A stretch of DNA of 64,000 nucleotides from a bacterium (GCA_024275165.1 JAJRZQ010000037.1:140961-204960), one strand, 5' to 3'; positions 28,597 through 37,969 are shown, counted from the stretch's first letter. Notes: generated by a model from the sequence alone, not told the origin. Numbers and translations are program-made.

Positions 28597-29907
28597 ATGA
28601 CCAATCCCCTCTTTCGAAAAACAATTCTGTTGGCATTATGCTGTTTATTTGTCTCCCTATCTTTTTTAGGATCCTATACCTTAGGCGGTGGCGACATGAA
28701 GTACTGGATTTCATGGATTGTGAATGCAGAACAACAAGGAATTCAGTTAGGTTACGCAGAAAACGGGGATTTTTACCCTCCTTTAGCATTAATATTCTTA
28801 AGTGCCTCCTACGATGTTTTTATGGCTTTCTTTGGCGGGCATTTTAATGGAGATTGGTATTTTCAACCGGAACTGTCGGAATATTTTTTATCCGTAAAAT
28901 TATTGATCTCCCTCTTTTTAACTGCTACTATCACAATTTTTTATCTAATATCTAGAAATTTATTCCTTTCAACTTTATTGTTCATATTTTTGTTTTTCAA
29001 TTCTGTTTTAGTGGGGTTGATCGATATTTTATTTGCGCCTTTTTTCATTTTAAGCCTCTGGGCGTTACGAGAAAATCGCCATATTATATTTGCCCTATTC
29101 TTTACCATGGCTATGTTCGTCAAATGGCAACCCCTTATCACCCTACCCTTCTGCCTGTTTTATATAATAAATAAAAACAAACCAATTTGGTGGCAAGTCA
29201 ATCCTAAAGTAACTCTGCAAATCTTTTTGACTGCTCTGTCGACATTTTTAATGATATTTCTGTTTTTTGGAATGCCAATGGTCAACTCATTTTTAAACGC
29301 CACGCACGATAATTTTATTAGCGGAAATGCCTTAAATTTCAATTGGGTATTTACCTGGTTTTTGCGAAAATATCACCCCCACCTATTCGGCGGACTCACG
29401 CAAAATGGGGAGAAAATCGAATATATCAGAACGCATTGGAGCTTGATCTATACAGGAATCGCTATTTTTTATGCTTCTTATGCCGTCACATTTTTGCGTT
29501 TTATAAAAAAAGAAAAAACTTTTACATCCTTTTTAACCTATACCGGAGTCGGATATTTATTATATGTTACTTTTAACATAGGGGTGCATGAAAACCATAT
29601 TTTTTTAGCCGTCATTTTGTTTGGGCTGCTCGCAGGGGAAGACCAAAAACAAACTTGGATGTTTGTAACGGTCGGAATGTTACAGGTAAGTAACCTGCTC
29701 TTGTTCATTGGAATCCATTTATCTTTTTTCAATCTATCCACCTCTTTTGTGATTGACCGGATCCTTTGGAAAGCGGACATATCCTTATATATAGCTTTGT
29801 CAGGTCTATTTTTAGTAGGTTTTCTTTTTTTCAAAACCCACCCTGAGCGACAAAAGTTGTCGGAACAAGCAAAGCCTTTACCCACTAAGCATGATCTACT
29901 CTCTTGA
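28597..29907 (+). CDS. Multi-pass membrane protein, possible GT-C mannosyltransferase-like
   Basis: 436 residues with about ten membrane helices. Loop 1 has LGGGDMKYWISWIVNAEQQG and NGDFYPPLALIFL: an acidic residue after helix 1 and a YPP motif, as in GT-C enzymes of the GT87/PIG-M-like kind. A second loop has KWQPLITLPFCLFY, and a later loop HENHIFLAVILFG. It lacks a soluble C-terminal domain. It follows the stand-alone shared-domain gene by 44 nt on the same strand, so the two may be expressed together, with a catalytic membrane unit and a separate binding domain. That pairing is inference. The DNA here is AT-rich compared with the rfb region. Confidence 0.6.
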   Translation: MTNPLFRKTILLALCCLFVSLSFLGSYTLGGGDMKYWISWIVNAEQQGIQLGYAENGDFYPPLALIFLSASYDVFMAFFGGHFNGDWYFQPELSEYFLSVKLLISLFLTATITIFYLISRNLFLSTLLFIFLFFNSVLVGLIDILFAPFFILSLWALRENRHIIFALFFTMAMFVKWQPLITLPFCLFYIINKNKPIWWQVNPKVTLQIFLTALSTFLMIFLFFGMPMVNSFLNATHDNFISGNALNFNWVFTWFLRKYHPHLFGGLTQNGEKIEYIRTHWSLIYTGIAIFYASYAVTFLRFIKKEKTFTSFLTYTGVGYLLYVTFNIGVHENHIFLAVILFGLLAGEDQKQTWMFVTVGMLQVSNLLLFIGIHLSFFNLSTSFVIDRILWKADISLYIALSGLFLVGFLFFKTHPERQKLSEQAKPLPTKHDLLS

Positions 29908-30029
29908 GTCAAAAATATGATTCGATTTATCTGAGTTTAATTGGGAAGCTAGGCAAATTGCTTGCCTATGCCCCTAGGAAATAACATCTGAAGCGGTTAG
30001 AAATGAAATACCGAACTAGAGCGAAAGAG

Positions 30030-30953
30030 TTATTTTTCAGCAATGACTGTAATCACATCTTTTAAGTTTTTATAAATTTTTATTTTACCTATCTTTGTCC
30101 CTTCAAGTGCTTCAAACAATTTAAACATTTTACTCCCTTGAATTCCCTGCGATAGTCTTTGAAAAATCGTACTAAAAAAAATCACATGCCCAAAATGGTG
30201 AACATCTAGATTGTGAAATGAATTTTTCTCTAAGGCCATCCTTAAAGAAGATCGACTAAAATAGGATAGGTGTTCAGGGGGAATAATAGCATAGAAATTT
30301 TTCCCCGACAACTTGGCAAACAAACAAGAACTGTCATGCACCTTAACAATGATGATGCCTCCAGGCTTTAAGAGACTATAGCATTTCTTCAGCGCGGCCA
30401 TGGGGTCTCGCATGTGATCGAGTACATCTTGCAAGGCGATGCAATCGAAGAGTACCCCTTCTGGGGGATTGTAATGTTCAAAGGAACCTTCAAAAATATG
30501 GTCTCCATATTTTTCCTTTGCAAGCTTCGAATAAATCGGTGAAAGTTCAATTCCGTAGACCTCGTAGTCCGTCATTACATCGAGAAAATATCCCGCACTG
30601 CAACCCACATCTAAAAGATTGCCGCCACTAACTCGAGCCTTAATTAGATCTCGAAGTTTATAATAATAGTTTAAATTCGCTAAATTCTCCTCATTGAGAT
30701 AAACACCCGCTTCATCAGCGCTTTTGTTTTCATCTTGATAAGAATAAAAATAATTGATTTCTTCTTCGCTGACCTGCTCTTGTACAAACAAATGTTTGCA
30801 GGATTGGCACTGGCCGATTTTGTACCCTTTAACCGTAAATTTGTATTTTAAACTGTCACTACTACAAATAATACAATGACTGTATTCCGGTCTTGCTACC
30901 GCTTTGGTTTGCGCTTTGTCATATACTCCCTTAAAACCTTTGCCTATACCAAC
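30030..30953 (-). CDS. Class I SAM methyltransferase with N-terminal zinc ribbon; start codon unclear
   Basis: The conventional frame starts at a TTG at 30791 and has NLLDVGCSAGYFLDVM, DCIALQDVLDHMRDP and LKPGGIIIVKV, a Rossmann methyltransferase with downstream PPEHLSYFSRSSLRMALEK. The same frame stays open upstream to 30953 and encodes a zinc ribbon directly in front: CIICSSDSLKYKF and GQCQSCKHLF (C-x2-C, 20-odd residues, C-x2-C). This is the usual N-terminus of this methyltransferase family, so the TTG start is too short. No ATG, GTG or TTG lies in the extension. An ATG at 30957 is one frame off, separated by a run of four T's on the coding strand. A frameshift or non-standard start is likely. 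Probable role: methylation of a surface sugar. Confidence 0.75.
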   Translation of the reverse strand, partial: VGIGKGFKGVYDKAQTKAVARPEYSHCIICSSDSLKYKFTVKGYKIGQCQSCKHLFVQEQVSEEEINYFYSYQDENKSADEAGVYLNEENLANLNYYYKLRDLIKARVSGGNLLDVGCSAGYFLDVMTDYEVYGIELSPIYSKLAKEKYGDHIFEGSFEHYNPPEGVLFDCIALQDVLDHMRDPMAALKKCYSLLKPGGIIIVKVHDSSCLFAKLSGKNFYAIIPPEHLSYFSRSSLRMALEKNSFHNLDVHHFGHVIFFSTIFQRLSQGIQGSKMFKLFEALEGTKIGKIKIYKNLKDVITVIAEK

Positions 30954-31140
30954 TCATTGTAAGTTGTGCTGTCAAAAGAATGTTTATTTATTAAAATCAG
31001 AATGCTCAATCAAATTAATTTTTTTTGGTTTTATGCCAAACAAACCGACAGCCCCTTTCTGCGCAGGTGCTCTTTAAGTACAAAAAACCTTTAAGTTACC
31101 CTGGACTGTTACTAGCCTAGGTCACCCCAGATTTAAACGG

Positions 31141-32163
31141 TTACCATCCTAGATCATTTAGGAGGTTGTAAGATTGGCACATTTCAGGTGCCGCAGTCTT
31201 TGGATTGATTAAATTTGTGCGTAGATCGACCAAAGTTGAATGATTGTATAATAGTTCTGGTTCAGTATCAAATAAGTTACTATAATTCCCTTCTAGCTTT
31301 TCTTCAGTGCCGCAACATAATGTCATCTTACCTTGCATATCGCAATTGATTCTTTGCCACAACTGCACACAGCGTTTTTCAACATTTTCTGTTTGCACGA
31401 TTTCTGGCCAAAGACAAAAATTTGGAATTTCTTTATCTAGCCTTGTTCGCAAGTTGATATAGTCTTGGTTGTAATCATCCACCAATTCCTCAAGGCTTGG
31501 ATCTACGCCCATAGGCCGGTAATTCCAAAAGCGGTAACTTAAACTCCCTGATTGGTGGAAAAACTTTACCGTTTCTAGTATTTCATCCGCTTGATTTTCT
31601 AACATACTTTTGGTGAGAACCATGCTCATATGAACAGGAAAAATACTATTAATCTTTTGGATATTCTTTTTTAAATGATCCATATTTTCGTCGTAGACCG
31701 AAATACTAATTCGACTTACTCCCGCATTTTTCAGCGCCTCGATTTTTTCTGCTAAGGAGATTCCATTGGTGGTGACATTGGTCAAATGACCGTTCTTGGA
31801 TAAAAATTCAATAATTTGCACAAAATCTTTAACTAGCAAGGGTTCGCCACCGAGTAGGTCAATCAAAACGCAGTTTTTAAAGAGGGGATTTTTCATAATC
31901 TGCTTTATCTTTTCAAGGGTCGCTTCATTTGTCGCTATATTTTTTCGCCCCTCCTTCATTACATTTTCGGCACTGCAATATTGGCATTTCAAATTGCACC
32001 GAGGCGTTAAAAAAATAGACCCGATCTGAGGGGTATATTTTTTTAAGGGAATGTAGGCCCGCCGACCATACAAACGGTAGTTAAAATAGTTCAATACCTT
32101 TGGTGCAGTGTTGAGAAAATTGATCCTACGAATCATTTCGAAATAATATGAAAACTTAGACAT
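31141..32163 (-). CDS. Radical SAM protein, SPASM-like
   Basis: About 340 residues. The ATG at 32163 has AAGGTGA five bases upstream, so it is preferred over a longer frame from 32202. The [4Fe-4S]/SAM site is LTPRCNLKCQYCSAENV (C-x3-C-x2-C), followed by DLLGGEPLLVKDFVQII (GGEP motif), NVTTNGISLA and ISISVYDENMDHLKKN. The C-terminal part has several cysteines (RCVQLWQRINCDMQGKMTLC and EMCQSYN), as in SPASM-type auxiliary cluster domains. Such proteins occur in polysaccharide and peptide-modification loci; here the substrate is unknown. It lies upstream of the methyltransferase on the same strand, ~190 nt apart. Confidence 0.82.
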   Translation of the reverse strand: MSKFSYYFEMIRRINFLNTAPKVLNYFNYRLYGRRAYIPLKKYTPQIGSIFLTPRCNLKCQYCSAENVMKEGRKNIATNEATLEKIKQIMKNPLFKNCVLIDLLGGEPLLVKDFVQIIEFLSKNGHLTNVTTNGISLAEKIEALKNAGVSRISISVYDENMDHLKKNIQKINSIFPVHMSMVLTKSMLENQADEILETVKFFHQSGSLSYRFWNYRPMGVDPSLEELVDDYNQDYINLRTRLDKEIPNFCLWPEIVQTENVEKRCVQLWQRINCDMQGKMTLCCGTEEKLEGNYSNLFDTEPELLYNHSTLVDLRTNLINPKTAAPEMCQSYNLLNDLGW

Positions 32164-32375
32164 TAAAGTCACCTTGAAAGCTGTGCCAAATCTGCTTGAC
32201 ATCGGCTGTTATTACATTTTTAAGTAGATACATCAAAAAAACCAGAATGCCCTACAATCTGCTGGAATTAAAGAATAAATAACACCCCCCCGTTTCATCC
32301 CTGTTTTTCTCGCTGATCGTAATTCACCGGAGTTAGGGTCGTTTCCCTTACCCTAGGCGGATTCATCCTCTTTTT

Positions 32376-32543
32376 CTAAATCTCTGATACCTGCGACTTC
32401 GCTTGAAAAAGAGAAGGTGCTTTTCTACCTTGCTTCCCTCTTGCGATTACATGGCTAATTAAAGCTTTTTCTTTGGAGTCAAGTTGAGTTTTAACCACAT
32501 CTATGCCGGTGGCGTCCGTGTCATATTCCCGCAGTTTAGACAA
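32376..32543 (-). CDS. Possible small ORF, 55 residues
   Basis: A TTG-started frame in the ~500-nt gap between manC and the radical SAM gene encodes MSKLREYDTDATGID and then VVKTQLDSKEKALISH and IARGKQGRKAPSLFQ. The composition looks protein-like (charged and amphipathic). There is no ATG or clear ribosome binding site, and I recognise no family. It could be a fragment of a lost gene. The rest of the gap (32164-32375 and 32544-32666) shows nothing I can call. Confidence 0.3.
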   Translation of the reverse strand: MSKLREYDTDATGIDVVKTQLDSKEKALISHVIARGKQGRKAPSLFQAKSQVSEI

Positions 32544-32666
32544 TTAATAATTGTTTTTAAATCTCCGGCTTCTATGGATGCCCTTTGCCACAAAGAAAGC
32601 ATTTTGGATAATCTGTCATTAACTTACCTCAAGGATGTGGGTGGTGGATGAAACAATCCTTTTTGC

Positions 32667-34076
32667 TTACACCTCGTTAGAGCGGTTAAAGTCATCTTGC
32701 AGCCGCTCAATATCATCCTCGCCTAAGTACTTCCCCTGCTGCACCTCAATAATCTCTAAGGGAAGTTTTCCCCGATTTTCTAAGCGATGCACTGCTGTTT
32801 GAGGGATAAAGACCGATTCGTTTTCCGCTAAAAAAAGGGTTTCTTGGTTCCTGGTGACCACCGCCGCCCCTTGAGTGACAATCCAATGCTCGGCACGGTT
32901 AAAATGACGCTGCAAAGAAAGGCGTTTTCCAGGGGTGACCCGAATGCTTTTGATCTTGATTCCCGGTTGCTCAAAGAGAATTTGATAGGTGCCCCAGGGC
33001 CGCAACACCTTGGTATGGTGACGGAATTCAACTCGATTATCTTGTTTTAGCTGATCCACCAACTGCTTGACCTCTTGGGCACGGCTCATATCGCAAACCA
33101 ACAGGGCATCATCGGTTTCTACGATAATCATATTTTTAAGCCCCAACCCGGCGATCAGCCGCTTTTGGCCCAAGATCAAACAATTTTCACTATCACGAAG
33201 AATTACATTTCCCTGCGAAACATTGCCTTGAGGGTCTTTGGGCCTGATTTGATAAATACTCTCCCAACTGCCTAAATCGCTCCATTGTAAATCAAAGGTC
33301 ACGGTAGCGACCCGTTGGGATTTTTCCAAGATAGCGTAGTCAATGGAATTCGCTTGAACCTGATTGTAGCATTGGGCAATATCAAGGTTGTAGTTGGGAC
33401 CCTTGCCTTGGGGGAAAAAACACTGATACAATTCCCCGCAGTAACTTTGAAACTCCTCTAAAAGAACGCGCGGAGTAGAAAGAAAAATTCCCGCGTTCCA
33501 GCTGTAGCTACCCTCTTTTAAATAAGCGACCGCCTGTACAAGGTCGGGTTTTTCATGAAAAGCGGCAACCTTATTACCTATTTCCAAAGCTTCCCCAGCC
33601 TTGATATAGCCATAACCCGTCTCAGGCCGATCCGGCTTAACCCCAAAAGTGACCAGCCAGCCTTGATTGGCGAGCTTTTCCCCCTGGCGCAGATAGGCTA
33701 AAAAAGCTTCTTCTGGCTGAATCAGGTGGTCTGCCGGGGCGATCAGCACAGGTTTATCGTAGTCTTCTTCCTTAATCTGCGAAAGAGCCCAAAGAATCGC
33801 CGGTGCCGTGTTCATTCCCTTGGGCTCTAAAAGGATGTTTTTTTCAGGTAAGGTCAGCTGAATTTGTTCTAATTGCTGGTGAATCTCTAAATCATGATTC
33901 TTTGAACCAACGATGTAGGTCAGGCCTGGCTCCATCAGGGGCTCCATCCGGCGAAAAGTCTCTTGAAACAAAGATTCTTCTGTATCTCCCAAACTAAGAA
34001 ATTGTTTCGGGGATAGGGTTCGGCTCATGGGCCATAAACGGCTACCCGAGCCCCCGGCGATAAGAATAACGATCAT
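32667..34076 (-). CDS. manC: Mannose-1-phosphate guanylyltransferase / mannose-6-phosphate isomerase
   Basis: 469 residues, the usual bifunctional length. The N-terminal nucleotidyltransferase has VILIAGGSGSRLWPMSR, SPKQFLSL, IAPADHLI, AGIFLSTP and FHEKPDL. The C-terminal cupin has LRPWGTYQILFEQPG, VTPGKRLSLQRHFNRAEHW and the TGAAVV-type TQGAAVVTR stretch. It makes GDP-mannose from mannose-1-P and GTP, and can also interconvert Fru-6-P and Man-6-P. GDP-mannose would feed gmd/fcl and any mannosyltransferases. It is divergent from gmhA. No phosphomannomutase is visible in the window. Confidence 0.95.
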   Translation of the reverse strand: MIVILIAGGSGSRLWPMSRTLSPKQFLSLGDTEESLFQETFRRMEPLMEPGLTYIVGSKNHDLEIHQQLEQIQLTLPEKNILLEPKGMNTAPAILWALSQIKEEDYDKPVLIAPADHLIQPEEAFLAYLRQGEKLANQGWLVTFGVKPDRPETGYGYIKAGEALEIGNKVAAFHEKPDLVQAVAYLKEGSYSWNAGIFLSTPRVLLEEFQSYCGELYQCFFPQGKGPNYNLDIAQCYNQVQANSIDYAILEKSQRVATVTFDLQWSDLGSWESIYQIRPKDPQGNVSQGNVILRDSENCLILGQKRLIAGLGLKNMIIVETDDALLVCDMSRAQEVKQLVDQLKQDNRVEFRHHTKVLRPWGTYQILFEQPGIKIKSIRVTPGKRLSLQRHFNRAEHWIVTQGAAVVTRNQETLFLAENESVFIPQTAVHRLENRGKLPLEIIEVQQGKYLGEDDIERLQDDFNRSNEV

Positions 34077-34171
34077 AAACTTCCAAAGAAAAATAAAGAT
34101 TGACTATCAGTTTCACTCAAATCCAGAGATTTGGTCAAGGAAAGGGCAGTAGTAAGGCTAAAGAAAGTAAA

Positions 34172-34200
34172 TCGACAAAATTCCTCTTCTCGGTTAGATT
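34172..34200 (+). promoter_or_regulatory. Candidate promoter for gmhA
   Basis: TCGACA (34172-34177) and TAGATT (34195-34200) with a 17-nt spacer lie 31 nt before the gmhA ATG. The position agrees with the short start chosen for gmhA. Confidence 0.4.
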
Positions 34201-34231
34201 AAGGGATAAAAACAGTTTCATTGACCCAATT

Positions 34232-34813
34232 ATGTTTAATATCCAGCAATATTTTCAAGAGAGCCTCGCGGTAAAAAACCGTTTTTTTGCCAACCCCAAC
34301 TTAATGGAAACTTTGCGACAAGCTTGTCAACTTTGCGCAAATACCTACCAACAAGGCGGCAAACTCCTCCTTGCCGGCAATGGTGGCAGCGCCGCCGACG
34401 CGCAGCATATTGCAGCCGAACTGGTCAGCCGTTTTCTCTATGATCGCCCTGGCCTGCCCGCCATCGCCTTAACGACCGACACCTCGATTTTAACCGCCGT
34501 GGGAAATGACTATGGTTATGAAGCCATTTTCTCCAGACAAGTTGAGGCCTTAGGCCAGGCAGGCGATGTCTTCCTCGCTATTTCCACCTCGGGCCATTCA
34601 CCCAACATCTTAAAAGCGCTCCATGTAGCCCATGCTAAAGGCTTAAAAACCATCGGTTTAAGTGGGGAGAACCCCTCTCCCATGCAAGAAAGTTGTGACC
34701 TCCTCCTCCAAGTCCCCTCAACCACCACCTCTTGGATTCAAGAAGTCCATATCATGATCGGGCATATTCTTTGCGCTTATGTGGAAACGGAACTCTTTCC
34801 GAAAACAGATTAG
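34232..34813 (+). CDS. gmhA: Sedoheptulose-7-phosphate isomerase (phosphoheptose isomerase)
   Basis: 193 residues from the ATG at 34232, the normal GmhA length; an in-frame extension to 34100 is not family-like. It converts sedoheptulose-7-phosphate to D-glycero-D-manno-heptose-7-phosphate for LPS-core or glycan heptose. Motifs: LLLAGNGGSAADAQHIAAEL, TDTSILTAVGNDYGYEAIF, FLAISTSGHSPNILKA and QEVHIMIGHILC. Its stop overlaps the stop of the convergent galE. No other heptose genes (gmhB, hldE, hldD) are visible here. Confidence 0.95.
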   Translation: MFNIQQYFQESLAVKNRFFANPNLMETLRQACQLCANTYQQGGKLLLAGNGGSAADAQHIAAELVSRFLYDRPGLPAIALTTDTSILTAVGNDYGYEAIFSRQVEALGQAGDVFLAISTSGHSPNILKALHVAHAKGLKTIGLSGENPSPMQESCDLLLQVPSTTTSWIQEVHIMIGHILCAYVETELFPKTD

Positions 34814-35796
34814 CTTTGAGCCTGATTCGCCAAATAGGCCTTCCAAGTGGAGGAAAGAATCGGCTCTAAAGCACTAAATTTTGGCACCCAACCCAGTTTT
34901 TCTTGGGCCAAGGCATAATCGGCCAACACACTGCAAGGGTCTCCCTCGCGGCGACCTACGACCTTATAGGGAACCTTTTTCCCAGAAATTTGCTCTGCTT
35001 CTTGAATGATTTCCAAAACCGTATGGGCCGCCCCCGTGCCCAGGTTGACCGTCAGGTTCTCCCCCCCTTGATTTAAATGCCCTGCCGCCAATCGGTGCGC
35101 CCTGGCCAAGTCCGTGACATGGATATAATCTCGCTCCCCAGTGCCATCTTTGGTATTATAGTCCTGGCCAAAAACCCGCAACTCGTCGCGTTCCCCCAGC
35201 AAGGCCTCCATCACAAGGGGGATCAAATTAGCGGGGTTCTGCTCCAATCCGGTAATCCGCCCTCTCAAGTCGTAACCAGCCGCGTTGAAATAGCGCAACA
35301 CCACAAACCGCAAGCCCTTCAGCTGAGCAAACCAAGCGAGGTTCTGCTCAAAACTCAGTTTCGTATAGCCATAATAGTTCATGGGGTTTGTTGGATGCCC
35401 TTCATCCAAGGGGAGGTATTGAGGGTTGCCGTACACCGCCGCAGTGGAAGAAAAAATTAGGTTTTTGCTCGGACTTTGGGCCATTTCTTCCAACAAAACC
35501 TGCCCTCCCCCCAGGTTTTGCTGGCAGTAAAGCTCCGGCTTTACCATGGACTCCCCTGCCGCCTTTTTGGCGGCCAGATACACTACGCTTTGATACCCCT
35601 CTCGCAAAAGTTCTTGTAATAACGCACGATCCAACAAATCCCCTTCCACAAAGCGAGCCTGAGGGTGCAAATTTTGTCGCAAACCACTACTGAGGTTATC
35701 CAAGATGGTGACCCGCCAACCTTGATCTATTAGCTCAAAGACCACATGGCTGCCAATATAGCCTGCGCCCCCAATGACTAAAACATTTTTTTCCAT
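34810..35796 (-). CDS. galE: UDP-glucose 4-epimerase
   Basis: 328 residues, normal GalE length. It interconverts UDP-glucose and UDP-galactose. Motifs: VIGGAGYIGSHVVFELI, DNLSSGLRQ, YLAAKKAAGESM, FSSTAAVYG, MNYYGYTKLSFEQ with catalytic Tyr and Lys, LRYFNAAG and DGTGERDYIHVTDLARAH. The ATG is preceded by GAGGGT at good spacing. It converges on gmhA with overlapping stops, so each gene depends on its own promoter. Confidence 0.95.
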   Translation of the reverse strand: MEKNVLVIGGAGYIGSHVVFELIDQGWRVTILDNLSSGLRQNLHPQARFVEGDLLDRALLQELLREGYQSVVYLAAKKAAGESMVKPELYCQQNLGGGQVLLEEMAQSPSKNLIFSSTAAVYGNPQYLPLDEGHPTNPMNYYGYTKLSFEQNLAWFAQLKGLRFVVLRYFNAAGYDLRGRITGLEQNPANLIPLVMEALLGERDELRVFGQDYNTKDGTGERDYIHVTDLARAHRLAAGHLNQGGENLTVNLGTGAAHTVLEIIQEAEQISGKKVPYKVVGRREGDPCSVLADYALAQEKLGWVPKFSALEPILSSTWKAYLANQAQS

Positions 35797-35999
35797 TTTT
35801 TACCCTCGCAATTTCCCCTGCTTGTATCATTCATGCCCCGCTCCGTCTAGCAGCCCCTGGCAGGAAAAAGCCACACTTTTGCTTGACGGAGGCGAGAGAT
35901 AAAAGAAATTATCAAGCTCAAGTTCTACCTACTGGCAGCTTTTTACCCACTACCCATCAACAAGCGATTTCTTTTCACAATACCTTGGCCAGCCTGCCC

Positions 36000-36986
36000 A
36001 TGAATCACCCAAATATCGCTATTCTTCTCGCCGCTTACAATGGGGGGCGCTATCTAACCGAGCAGGTTGAGTCCATTTTAGCCCAAAGCTATCCTGATTT
36101 TACCCTACATCTTTTTGATGACGCCAGTAGCGACAACACCCCGAAGCTCTGCCAAGCGTTGGCGGCAAAAGACCCCCGAATTCAAAGCCACCGCAACCCC
36201 GTAAACTTAGGCATCATCGCAAACATCTCCCAGGCCTTAGAGCAGGTAAAAGCGGATATCTACTTGCTGGCGGATCAAGACGACATTTGGGAACCGCATA
36301 AGCTGAGCCACCTGCTCAAGCTGCTAAAGCCAAAAGAAATCATCATGGCCTTTAGCGACCTGGCTTTAATTGATGCCCAAGGACAAGAAATCGGGCCTTC
36401 CTTCTGGGCAAGTCAAGGCATCGACCCCGACTGGGGAACCCAGCCCGAAGTATTAGCCCTCCGCGCCACTGTTACCGGCTGCGCTATGGCTTTTAAAAAA
36501 CGCTTACTTGAAATCGCCTTGCCCATTCCCTCTCAAGCAAGCATGCATGATCAATGGCTCGCTTTTTTTGCCGCCTACCTCAGCCAGGTGACCTATAGTA
36601 AGCAACCGCTGGTACGCTATCGCCAACATGGCGGAAACCTCATCGGCGCTTTGGAGGGGCCCAAAGCCCAGCGAGAAAAGCGCTACCAAGACTTCGTCGG
36701 CTATAGCCAATTTCACAAAAAGAAATGGAGCGATTTTCTCGCAGTGAAGGAGCAACTCCAATTATATGCGCAACGATTGAGCGAACAGGGACATGAAATT
36801 CCCTCTTACCTGCAACGGGATCTGGATTTTTACCATGCCTTAGTGGAACGGCAATGGTTGAAGGGATTAAAACTGGCTATGTTTGGCCAGCACAAAACAG
36901 GGCACAGCTTTTTTCGCACCTGGCTGACCGCCTTCACCTTTCCCCTGCTCTACTTTTTTGTGCTTAAAAGAAACTCAAAAGCTTAA
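36000..36986 (+). CDS. GT2 family glycosyltransferase (rhamnosyltransferase-like)
   Basis: About 328 residues from ATG 36000 (MNHPNIAILLAAYNGGRYL); an in-frame TTG at 35883 would add 39 residues unlike the family. Motifs: SYPDFTLHLFDDASSDNT, LLADQDDIWEPHKL (the DQDD metal site), FSDLALIDAQG, GCAMAFKKRLLEIALPIP and MHDQWLAFFAA. The LADQDDIW and HDQW elements are typical of RfbF/WbbL-like enzymes, which often add L-rhamnose, in line with the rfb genes here. It converges on the next GT2 gene with a 23-nt overlap at the 3' ends. Confidence 0.88.
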   Translation: MNHPNIAILLAAYNGGRYLTEQVESILAQSYPDFTLHLFDDASSDNTPKLCQALAAKDPRIQSHRNPVNLGIIANISQALEQVKADIYLLADQDDIWEPHKLSHLLKLLKPKEIIMAFSDLALIDAQGQEIGPSFWASQGIDPDWGTQPEVLALRATVTGCAMAFKKRLLEIALPIPSQASMHDQWLAFFAAYLSQVTYSKQPLVRYRQHGGNLIGALEGPKAQREKRYQDFVGYSQFHKKKWSDFLAVKEQLQLYAQRLSEQGHEIPSYLQRDLDFYHALVERQWLKGLKLAMFGQHKTGHSFFRTWLTAFTFPLLYFFVLKRNSKA

Positions 36987-37965
36987 CGGCGCCGCGAATA
37001 GAAAGATCTAAAAGACTTCCCCCCGCTTTGCCGAGGCGGCATAGCCCCTGTAAGGCTAAAGCGGGTGCCCCTTGACTATAGGCAGGCAGCCACTGACCTA
37101 AGAGTTTGATCTTCTGATCCGCTGCCGCCCTGTTACCTGTTTTTAAGTCCAAGGCGATTTCAGGGAGCAGGGTTTGGGCTAAAAGGCGCAAATCAACCGC
37201 TTCATCTTCCTTAACCCAGCCTTTGTTTTGCCCCTCTTGGTGAGCCCAAACCAAAAGATCATGCTCTTCATAAAAGCGACTGCAATCATTCCCCGCCTTG
37301 ACCGAGGCGTTTTCCCCATGACGGCGATAACGAAAAAGCACCTGATCGGTAGCGGCAATGGAATAGCCCGCCAAAAGCGCCCGAAACCAATATTCCCAAT
37401 CGAGCGCAAGGCCCAAATTGGCGTTGAAATAGCCCACCTGCTGAACCAATTGCGTGCGATAAATCACACTGGGACAGCAGAAATAATTTCCCCCCTGCAA
37501 AAGCCGGTATTCTTCTTTTAAAGGGCGGGTATACTGGCCGGGTTGAAAAAAGCGTTTTTTCTTAAACGCTTCCTGAGGCGAATTAAAAACTCGGCTCCGC
37601 GCGTCAATGGCCTTTGCGGGGCAGTGCCCCAAGGCCGCTTGCGGAAAGGCATCCATCAATGCGACCATCTCCGCAAAATAGTCAGGCTCTAATTCATCGT
37701 CACAGTGCGTTAAGGTAAAATAAGGGGTTTTCACCTGGGCAAAGGCCCGATTCCAGGCCTGGGCAATCCCTCCATTGGGAAAGGGAAGGATCTCTAAAGG
37801 CAGACGCGACAAAAAGCCCTCCGCTATTTTTAAAGAATCGTCGGTAGAGCCATCATCGGCCAAAAGCACCACAAAATCCTTGTAGCTTTGCCCTTCCAAA
37901 CTTTCTAGTATCTTGGCCAAAAAAGGGGCCCCATTATAGTTCGGGATAAAGCAAGTAACCTGCAT
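36964..37965 (-). CDS. GT2 family glycosyltransferase
   Basis: 333 residues. The N-terminal GT-A domain (~1-240) has VTCFIPNYNGAPFLAKIL, LLADDGSTDDSLKI, GGIAQAWNRAF, LTHCDDELEPDYFAEM (acidic metal-binding site), a conserved CCPSVIYRTQLVQQVGYF and LALDWEYWFRAL. The C-terminal ~80 residues are helical and unassigned. It is the last gene of a minus-strand run from 42430, lying 4 nt downstream of the DUF2304 gene. The sugar it transfers is unknown. Confidence 0.88.
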   Translation of the reverse strand: MQVTCFIPNYNGAPFLAKILESLEGQSYKDFVVLLADDGSTDDSLKIAEGFLSRLPLEILPFPNGGIAQAWNRAFAQVKTPYFTLTHCDDELEPDYFAEMVALMDAFPQAALGHCPAKAIDARSRVFNSPQEAFKKKRFFQPGQYTRPLKEEYRLLQGGNYFCCPSVIYRTQLVQQVGYFNANLGLALDWEYWFRALLAGYSIAATDQVLFRYRRHGENASVKAGNDCSRFYEEHDLLVWAHQEGQNKGWVKEDEAVDLRLLAQTLLPEIALDLKTGNRAAADQKIKLLGQWLPAYSQGAPALALQGLCRLGKAGGSLLDLSIRGAVKLLSFF

Positions 37966-37969
37966 GGGG

